Of a stretch of 64,000 bases of DNA, positions 56,168 to 64,000 are shown piece by piece. The stretch is from contig JAGYVD010000009.1 in the NCBI GenBank assembly GCA_021209875.1, positions 1,984,001-2,048,000 of the forward strand, given 5' to 3'. Made by a program: the position numbers and the translations under genes. Origin of the DNA: Rosellinia necatrix (lineage: Eukaryota; Ascomycota; Sordariomycetes; Xylariales; Xylariaceae). How positions within the stretch are numbered: position 1 is the stretch's first letter; every line of letters begins with the position of its first letter. The notes under the pieces were generated by a model. The model saw nothing but the letters and a program-made list of their open reading frames with translations. It was not told the DNA's origin and did no database searches.

Positions 56168-58437
56168 TCACTCCAGGAGGTCTCGGCCTAGGCTCGCCTC
56201 CCACCTATTCCGAATCACACGACCATGTGCGTCAATGTCATCCTCCGTCCTGTCGGGATTGCGTCCCGCTGCAATGACATCGTCCCGTTCTTTCTTGCTG
56301 AGATAGACATAGTCGAACCCTTTTGGAAGGGCCGCATCGGCACAGAGATACCCTTTCTTCAGGTTACGCGCCTTGTCGCGGATGGCTTGTTGGTTCCGAT
56401 TTGTTTGGAAACCCCCCTTTCCCTTTCCCTCCCTCTCCATGACCGCCCAGGAACAGGAAATGTCTTCGTCGGCGATGAAGCGAAGCAGACGCTCTGTATC
56501 GGCATTGCTCCACCTTTCGCGGATCTGGTGACCCCTCGGCTTATTCACAAGTCGATTACCCCGTGCCGCCTGGCTTATCACCGCAACGTTTCCCCTATTA
56601 CGGTCGGAAGAGGCTGATGCACTGTCTGGCGAACGTACTCTACCACTCGCATCACCCGAGTTTCCTACGCGGCGGTGGCGTTTCGCGACCGGCTTCGAGG
56701 CCTCAGGATGGTCGTGGTATACCCTCCTGGATTCGTTGATCAACTGTTCACTAACTTCGAAATCGTTGTCGTCGTCGTCGTCGTCATCATCAGGCCTGTA
56801 GTCCTCGTCTTCTTGGGTATGTTTACCCATCGTTCCAAGTTGTTCAGAGGGTGATCCGTCAACAGAGCTAGATGGCCCCAATATATCGGCTGGATCCAGT
56901 TGAAGGACACGAAACCTCATTTGCGAAGCTGTTAATTTCCCCTTTGCAGGCCATAGTTGGGGCGGCAGCTCCGCTGTAGGACGTCTCGGTCCGCCTTTTT
57001 CGATCCGCCTTACTGCGGCAAGTGCGGCGGTGTCCACAATGTAACTTGGTCTAGAGAGTGGTCAGTGGTTCCTGCGTTGAAATAAACATTAAGCGCTAAT
57101 ACGTACTCCCTGGCGATTGTCTTCAGTTGGTGATATTCATCAGGCTGAGTACCCGATTCCAGGTCAGAGTACTCGCCGGACTCATCGCACTCTAATCCCC
57201 TCTGGTCCGCACCATCATTAACCGCACCCTCATCGTGGTCGCTCGATGAAGGAAGAGTCTCGTCTGCCTCCTCCTCGTTTACACGCACATATGAATCTAG
57301 AGCCCATGCTCTTAACTCCGTCAGTAGCTCATCGCGCGGGAACACTTCATCCAAAACTTTATGCGCCCTAGCCGCTGGTGTCAAGGCAAGCTCGGTGACG
57401 ATCTTGTTCATTTGCATCTTGAATCTATCAGAAGACGTAAAATCTCCATCCTGTTCTGTACCACCTAATTTCCGGAATGGCCCTGCTTGTAGCTGTTGCG
57501 TAGCTTCTTCCGACGTTCCAGCGGCCCGCGTACAGAATATTTTAGTTGCCAGAACGAGTGGCGAAGTCTCTTGTTCATCGCCGAGCAATTCAATCAACCG
57601 GCGGCATCGGATGAGAAAAGCCAGTTTGTGCGTTTCTAGCTCCAGAGAACGAATCGAGCCAAGGCAATTGGGGAATGCATCATCCAATTCTTGCAAGAAG
57701 GGCAAGGTGGCCTGCTGTTGACGCTTGAGATCAACGAGCGACAGTAGGAGAGAAATCAGATTCGCCGAGCATACGGCTTTCCGGATTGCATTGTGGGCAC
57801 TCGGGTCTTCCCGATAGGGCAGATCAGATGACGAAAGATCGATGTAGGCTGCACCATCCTCGGCAAGCGGGCGGCATGCCAATTTGAAAGCCTTCCTTGC
57901 CGTGTTGAGACTCCTACGCTCCTCGGCGGTAGGCTCAGGCTCCGTCAAAACGCACAAAGCTTTATAGGCTGTCTCACACCAGCGACAAAGCTTAGGTAGG
58001 TCGAAGTCAAGGAGATCCTGCAGCCTGGCCATCCTGTCTTCATACGAGTCATTCTGGCTCTCCACGTTGCCGCCAGCTAAATCATCAGCGCTCGTGAATT
58101 CGGGGATGGGGAGCAGAGCTAAGCGCCATGTGAGCGTGCGGGTGCAGTCTCTCGGTTACAGTGAGATAGGAAACATACAGCGCTCCGGGCTTGGGTACTC
58201 AACTAAACTCTTAGGATAGTCATTTGTAGCAACGCTTTCCAGGCTCCTCCGGCGGCCACGACGGGTGCCTCGTCGGGGGATTGCAACCTCTAAGTGGTGT
58301 GCCAATTTCGATGGGGGCGATCCCGCCTGTGCCTCAGCGCGTTTAGAACCATTCCTTGTCTGCCTTGGGGCGAGACTTTGCTGGGGCTCGAGCGAGTCCG
58401 CACGCCGGGAGGACGCGCGTGTCTGCCGGGTACTCAT
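56168..58437 (-). CDS. Telobox Myb/SANT DNA-binding protein, telomere-binding candidate
   Basis: CDS is complement(join(56168..57050,57107..58118,58179..58437)), 717 residues. Residues 1-86 are basic and Ser/Arg-rich. The large helical middle (RMARLQDLLDFDLPKL, ANLISLLLSLVDLKRQQQ, LDEVFPRDELLTELRAW) could correspond to a TRF-homology-type dimerisation domain. An acidic linker contains an eight-Asp run. The C-terminal Myb repeat, RERWSNADTERLLRFIADED...SWAVMER, ends with a telobox-like helix (NQQAIRDKARNLKKGYL) that matches the VDxKDKxRN pattern of double-strand telomere-repeat binders such as Taz1 and TRF proteins. The acceptor of intron 2 is ambiguous (57050 or six bases further in), changing EPS to D. 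The start is MSTRQTRASSRR; an upstream in-frame ATG at 58509 would add 24 hydrophobic residues that fit poorly. Confidence 0.78.
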
Positions 58438-59668
58438 GGTTTCATGTCCGGGTCGAATATGAAACAGGACGATGGTGGCAATCAAGAAGAAGGTAGTCGC
58501 AGGCGGCAATGACCTGTGTGGGCACTACCTCCCATTCTTTGTATTAGACCAGACCAAACCTTCAAGCCTGCGACGACAACCTGGCCAAAGGCACCAAATC
58601 CAATATGCATGCGAGATGCTAAGAAGGGGACCCACCTCAATGTGCGCTTCTACCACCTATCTACTGCCTGCACCCACCTAACTATGTAAGTGCTTAATTA
58701 TGTAATCTGTGGCAAGTTTGATTTGTGGAGGTGGCTCGTTTCCTCATGGGCTTTGATGGGACTTGACCCCACATATGTAGGTATTTTACGGAGCTCTAGC
58801 ATACTTGCACAAGTACGTACCTAAAGGTAGGTACCTATCTAGGTACTTACATAGGTAGGTTAGGTACTACCCAAGCATACCTCGCAACATAAGGTAGGTG
58901 CATCTTGTTGCCAGTCGTAGGTAGGTACCATACTTAATATCAGATGTGTAAGTAATCAAATACATTCAATCTATTATTTTCTACATATGTCAGATGTTAC
59001 CTTAATCATATTTTAGTGTAATAATACATGACAACAATAAAGCTCAGGAATTCAGACTCTGTTGACATGTAAACTGGCCCAGTACCCAGGCTAGTTAGGA
59101 CTAATAATAGTTATATCCATGTATATCCTATCCGCCTAACCCTCTATATGTAGTGAGGTGCCCAGGTACCTACCTACCTAATGCTGAGCAGTCCTCAATA
59201 GGTACCCGGGCTGTCGTTAGGTACTTATGCAAGTACATTGGCGCTACCTCTAACCAGGTACCCTAGGTAGGTAGGTAGATATTCCACATGGGGGCTTACC
59301 GTTCCACCGTGCAAAGCGTCATCTATGAAATACCTACCTAGGCCAGATTGAACCTGCACGCTATACCTGTCACTTCTCCCCTGAATGCCTTCTAACAAAC
59401 ACTTGGCACGCTACTTTTTTTAATCATAGATTGGATCAAGGTAGCATTAGCCTTCTGTTCTCTCACACAACTGGTCTTTCTCATTGTTCAACATCTTCTA
59501 ATTCACGCTCATTACATACATAATTTATACATCCTTTCACCGAAGCTCGGACAACCCAGTGTCTTCCTGGTACAATCATCTATCCTCGATTCTAGCTCGT
59601 TCACCTCTCTATCAGTGCCTCTGTGACCGAACGCGGCACCTTGGTACCATCTTCCTCTCTCGATCATC
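58438..59668. repeat. Intergenic region dense in TAGGTAC-type repeats
   Basis: Between about 58780 and 59340 the words GGTAGGTA, TACCTACC, TAGGTACC and close variants occur many times on both strands, separated by short unique DNA. This is the densest cluster in the window; smaller ones lie at 12480-12670 and 4500-4670. The part to the right, before the GDT1 start, is CT-rich and serves as a leader. No gene recognised. Confidence 0.7.
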
Positions 59669-61406
59669 ATGAAGATCCAACAAAGACATGGGCCTTTGCT
59701 CCTTCTTTTCCTTCCCTCTCTTGTTCTCTCTTCTCCCGCGTCTGGATCAAAATCATCCCAGACCAACCTGGTTGTAGACATCGATACGTTGTCCGACGAC
59801 TCGCTCGTGTCGGATTCGACAATCAATAGCAATTCGAAAGCCCGGGTCGATGTAGGCACCAAAATCGCCCCTGTAGATGGCAAGGACGGCATGCCCCATG
59901 AGGGCCCCTTTGTCAGCCTCTCGGACAAGGGACGCAGGAAGGGGGACAGCGCCGATACCAACCAAGATCTTGATTCCGACTCTAGAGACCTACCTACCCT
60001 GAAAAATCGCCCTGTTGATCCCACCATCATCGACGGCAAAAAGATACCAGAATCCAACGATGGCGTCATGGACGATCCGCACCGCAAACCCCCAAAGCGA
60101 GGTACAACCGGCACCGAAGGCGGTGTCAGCGAGAAAGACAAGGCACGAAAAGCCAAGGAAGGAAGGACAGGTGAAAAGGTCGAGATGGTTCCTGAGACGC
60201 CGAAGGAGAAACCTCCTCTACCACACAGCGAACAAGAGAAGATGCTGGGTGACATAGAGACCAAGGCTGAAAAGGACAAGAGTAAATCGGAAAAGGGCAC
60301 TGATGACATCGCTGGACTCGAAGTACGCCCTCATCACACGAACGTCTTTGGTTGCTTAACGCGCTAACAGTCTCCATAGAAGCCGGCCGATTTACCGGGG
60401 AAAGTCTACGACCACCCAAACCCGCTACCCAATTCGGCAAATAAAGACCACCTAGATGTCAGTAGCTCATCCAAGTCGGGTAACAAACTGCCGGCCGGCG
60501 AAGGAGAGGCAAACGAAGGCATCATCCAACCCTTGCACTCCTTCGTTCTTTCGCTTGCTATGATATTAGTCTCCGAGATTGGAGATAAAACTTTCTTAGT
60601 GGCAGCCCTAATGGCCATGAAACACGATCGAATGGTTGTTTTTACTGCCGCATTTGGTGCCCTGCTGGTTATGACGGTTTTATCAGCCGTATTGGGTCAT
60701 ACCTTGCCAGCTCTAATTCCTAAGCGACTGACATCCTTCCTCGCTTCCGGCTTGTTCTTCGTCTTTGGCGCCAAGTTGCTCCGTGAAGGGATGGCTATGG
60801 ACCCCAACGAGGGCGTCGCCGCAGAAATGCACGAGGTCGAGATGGAACTAGAGGAGAAAGAGCACCAGGCATCGAAACAAGGGCGGCGGTCCTCCGTTTC
60901 CCCATATGCTCTGGAGATGGGCCTTGCTCGTGATCGCAAGCCGCGACCCCAGTCTCGGTTCCCAAGCCCACCCCGCAGCCCGTCAATGTCCCCCGTCCGA
61001 AGCCCCTCCCCTCGTGGGGGGTTGGTGAACGAGGTGACCGTGGGTCTCTCGAATCTACTCTCTCTGCTCCTAAGCCCAGCCTGGGTGCAAACCTTCATAA
61101 TGACCTTCTTGGGGGAGTGGGGAGACCGGAGTCAGATTGCCACCATCGCTATGGCCGCGGGTCAGGACTATTGGTGGGTGACATTAGGCGCGATGCTGGG
61201 TCATGCTTGTTGCACTGGTGTAGCAGTAATTGGTGGCAGGGCCATTGCTGGCAAGGTCAGCCTCAAATTTGGTGAGCCTCCCCTCCTCAGACGTCTTCGC
61301 AGTGTCACGTCAACGGTCACTAACTAGCCAATCAGTCACTGTGGGGGGCGCGGTCGCTTTCATTGTTTTTGGTTTTGTCTATCTAGTTGAGGCTCTTTAT
61401 GCCTAG
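59669..61406 (+). CDS. GDT1: GDT1-family Mn2+/Ca2+ transporter (UPF0016)
   Basis: Golgi cation exchanger supplying Mn2+ for glycosylation and controlling Ca2+; relative of human TMEM165. CDS is join(59669..60322,60380..61271,61336..61406), 538 residues, much longer than yeast Gdt1 (280). Residues 1-22 form a signal sequence; residues 25-270 are a long, charged, Lys/Asp/Pro-rich and presumably disordered segment. The two UPF0016 repeats follow, each with the E-x-G-D-[KR]-[ST] signature: SEIGDKTFLVAALMAMKH near 284 and GEWGDRSQIATIAMAAGQ near 464. They are separated by an acidic/Ser-Pro loop (SRFPSPPRSPSMSP). The last short exon adds the final helix, VAFIVFGFVYLVEALYA. Both introns join in phase. 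Confidence 0.93.
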
Positions 61407-62777
61407 AGGCGAACATTCGCCGAAAATCCCCAACTCTCCGAGCCAACCAATTCATGTTGGCATTGTATTAACTCACAGTCCTTCCACGGTTGAAGCCAAC
61501 TGCGATTCCTATACGGTGGCCGTCGCCATATGGGGAAGAATGGGCCAACGAGATGTTTCTTTCAGGCCTGGCCGACGGCTTATTTCATGTACAACATGCA
61601 TATATACAGCGGTGACATGGCGGTAACAGTCGGGAAAAAAACCCGGTATTGGGGCTTGAACGTGCAGTAGGCGGGGTTTGGGACAAGCATGTCGGTATGC
61701 CTGTCAGCGGGATGTTTAATACTATTGTCTCTATTCTACTAATTAGAGGAACCAGAATGAGGGATACTACCTAGGCGTTACACGATTTACGGAAAAGCGT
61801 GGACGAGGGAGGATCAATAGAACCTGAGAGCAATTCACCATGGGACTGCTCCTTAAGGTATAATTTTAAACGTCTTAAGAGGCCCGCAGGCTCATGTGCT
61901 TAAGATGACCCAACGACCACAAATGACATAAGGTGGGCTCGGGCGCCTTCGCCAAGCCCGTCTCGTAGCTCGAATCTGATATCCGGATATCCACGCATAG
62001 CAACAGACACCGCGTCCCAGGATCGGCGGTGTTGCCTATACGCGACCCCATGACGTAAATGCCATGCCAGTATCATGGCATGATCCATCCAGTAGGTCAT
62101 AAAATAAGGCTCCAAGGTGTTATGCATATCATAGCCCCGCCAGAGCAGACATGCGGAGTAGGCAAAAAGTCGGTGGCTCAATAGTTAGACGGCGCCTCTC
62201 TCGGTACGATCCCATCACCCACACCGACCGATACGGATGGAGTGGGATCTGGGACAAGCTGCATGCACCAACCCCGCACATGTTGGCAGGTAGCTATGGA
62301 TGGCAGGTGGTGGTGCAGGTGGTGGTGCTGGTGGTGGTGGCGGCGGTGCAGCGTGCGCGAGGAATTCCCTCTGGCTAAGTCCCAGATAGGTAGATGGGAT
62401 CGTGGTGCAGGGCGACATTTCTCCGTGTCTATAAAGTAGTGGGTAACAGACAGGGCTGGCGTCTAGTTCCTTTGTTGTCTGCTCCGCGCCTTTTACACTC
62501 TTCTTTCAAAAAAGACAAGACAAGAGGCAAGGTATGTGTTTATTTACCCGGTAACGTTGTTCAGTTATTAAGTATTAAGTATTAAAGTACTAAAGTATTC
62601 GCTATAAGGTCCCAACTACCTAGACAGACCCGACCCGCCCTTACCTAGCTCCCCTCGCGCGCTGGGACCGGAAACGGAACGGACAGACGGCGGAGCGATT
62701 GGATCATCTGAGAGCTCGACTCTTTACCAATTCAACTTAAATTCTCCTCCGGCACAGGCAGACCGAAAGTCGCAAAG
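61407..62777. other. Intergenic region with a GGT repeat
   Basis: About 1.4 kb. A (GGT)n tract interrupted by GCA lies at 62307-62346, and overlapping AGTATTAAGTATTAAAGTAC-like words at about 62565-62600. No gene recognised. Confidence 0.5.
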
Positions 62778-62820
62778 ATGTGGAAACCAAGCTCCCCGCC
62801 CCCACCACCGGCGAACCCGG

Positions 62821-62852
<32 letters not shown>

Positions 62853-63971
62853 CAACAACAGCAGCAACAGCAGCAGCAAACGGAACCCGTCACCGGACGA
62901 CCGAGACAGGAGTCGCTTAAACAGCCCGTCGCCGGCCGTCGCATCGCGCAGATTGTCAGACTCAAGCCCGAGTTCGTAGCCAAGTAGTATGTGCTCTCCG
63001 GTTACTTCCAATTACCCTCTCCCCCCTTCCCCCCTTCCCCCCCCGGGCTCGAACCCTCGGAGCGGAGGACAGCTCGGTTGTCTCCAGATGAATTATGCCG
63101 AACCCTCCCACGAAGAGCACCCCTCGGGGCAACTAACGTCGAGGCTCCCTGCAGCAAGGAGGTGCATGCCGCCGTGTGGCCCGAGGTGCTGCGACAGATC
63201 AAGTCGTGCAACATTCGCGATTGTAAGTTTCGGATGCAGCGCTCGCCGTCATCTTCGTCCCTTCTCTTTCTCTGTCATTTACGCCATTGTCGGTTACGAT
63301 GAATCCCGCGGGGGAAAGTGCCACAGACACGGCTCTCTTAAGTAGGAAGTCATGAAACGGGCCGTGCCCTGGTGAAACACACCGTCTTGCTTCCCGTCTC
63401 ATGCATGCCGTCGTTGTTTTACTCCCCCCCCCCACATGCGACCGATGAGATCTTGCGTATCTTGAGTGCGCAGGGAACTCCTCCCCCTCCTTGGCATGGG
63501 TGCAATCTACCAACACGCACAGAGACACACATACACAGACACTAACCATCGCGTAACAGACAGCATCTTCCACGACCCCGGTACCGGCATCCTGTTCGCC
63601 TCGTTCAAGTACGTCGGCTTCGACTATGCGGGTGACATGGAGCGCATGCGCGAGAATCCCAAGGTCCGGGAATGGTGGGCAATGACGGATGGATTCCAAG
63701 AGGTGAGTCTGGCTGTCCTTTCTTCCCGGATTGGGTGCTCCTCTTCCAGCCAACTCTATTTTCTTGTGTTGGCCCGGTTGGCTCTATCAGGGGGGGAGCT
63801 TCACGATACGTGGTTATATCGATGCCGTGTGGCAAACCCCTGCTTCTGCGCTACGCCGATGCTGATGGATATTAATAACAACTGCAGAGCCTCGTCCCCG
63901 GCGCGAAGAACAGCGAGTCCGGCGACCCGGCCTGGTGGCGCGAGGCGGAGGAGGTGTTCTACACTCCGTAG
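62778..63971 (+). CDS. L-rhamnose mutarotase (RhaM family)
   Basis: Interconverts the anomers of L-rhamnose ahead of its catabolism. CDS is join(62778..62986,63155..63222,63560..63702,63888..63971), 167 residues. The core (from about 52) follows the family: RIAQIVRLKPEFVAKYKEVH, AAVWPEVLRQIKSCNIRDYS, IFHDPGTGILFASFKYVG, ENPKVREWWAMTDGFQESL and a C-terminal WWREAEEVFYTP. Tyr70 and His74 in YKEVH correspond to the active-site Tyr and His known from the bacterial enzyme. The N-terminal extension is low-complexity: SSPPPPPAN followed by 19 glutamines. Three introns (168, 337 and 185 nt) are longer than usual for this window. The CDS ends 29 bases before the window edge. Confidence 0.93.
62823..62879 (+). 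repeat. CAG/CAA repeat encoding 19 glutamines
   Basis: Nineteen consecutive Gln codons, first a pure CAG run and then mixed CAG and CAA, lie in the first exon of the rhamnose mutarotase gene. The interruptions by CAA suggest a settled tract, but the CAG run at its start could still slip. Confidence 0.95.
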
Positions 63972-64000
63972 TCCCCCTTCCCCGCTCCCGCTTCTGCTCC

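Overview
The window is nuclear DNA of a filamentous ascomycete, most likely a Sordariomycete. Genes are spaced 0.4 to 3.4 kb apart, carry short introns (mostly 50 to 100 nt, GTANGT donors, CTNAC-like branch sites, YAG acceptors) and encode proteins of clear fungal type. Assignment to an order is not possible from the sequence alone; abundant intergenic TAGGTA/TACCTA repeats are its most distinctive habit. All splice models below were built by eye from reading frame, splice signals and family expectation, and every model marked as complete closes in frame.

Left part (1-17 kb), housekeeping: the 3' end of an unidentified gene (1-129); a CDP-alcohol phosphotransferase (CPT1/EPT1, minus); coatomer gamma SEC21 (minus); tRNA Um44 methyltransferase TRM44 (minus); the beta subunit of cytosolic Phe-tRNA synthetase FRS1 (minus), divergent from eIF1/SUI1 (plus); the wybutosine enzyme TYW3 (plus), convergent with MICOS subunit MIC19 (minus). 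Four of these serve translation or tRNA modification.

Middle (17-33 kb), gene-poor with secreted and surface proteins: an AT-rich gene desert of about 3.3 kb, a secreted protein of unknown family, a three-helix membrane protein with a large glycosylated ectodomain, a GPI-anchored two-domain fasciclin protein with a decapeptide repeat stalk, and a GH54-CBM42 alpha-L-arabinofuranosidase (abfB) for arabinoxylan breakdown.

Accessory-looking block (33.8-43.7 kb), lower GC: a divergent pair made of a DUF7708-like, coiled-coil, degenerate STAND-type NTPase protein and a 1015-residue AAA+ ATPase, then a signal-peptide-bearing FMN alpha-hydroxy-acid dehydrogenase and remains of a membrane-protein gene. 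The divergent NTPase pair is the best candidate for an undescribed system.

Right part (43.7-64 kb): a multi-RRM RNA-binding protein with a long CU-rich leader, a sodium:solute symporter with an unusually long intron that may hold a tRNA-derived element, a GC-rich F-box-like gene with two apparent frame breaks, an MBA1/mL45-like mitochondrial ribosome receptor, a telobox Myb protein, a GDT1 Mn/Ca transporter, and an L-rhamnose mutarotase with a polyglutamine N-terminus. The arabinofuranosidase and the rhamnose enzyme suggest plant-cell-wall sugar use. No rRNA gene, convincing tRNA gene, CRISPR array or intact transposon was seen.
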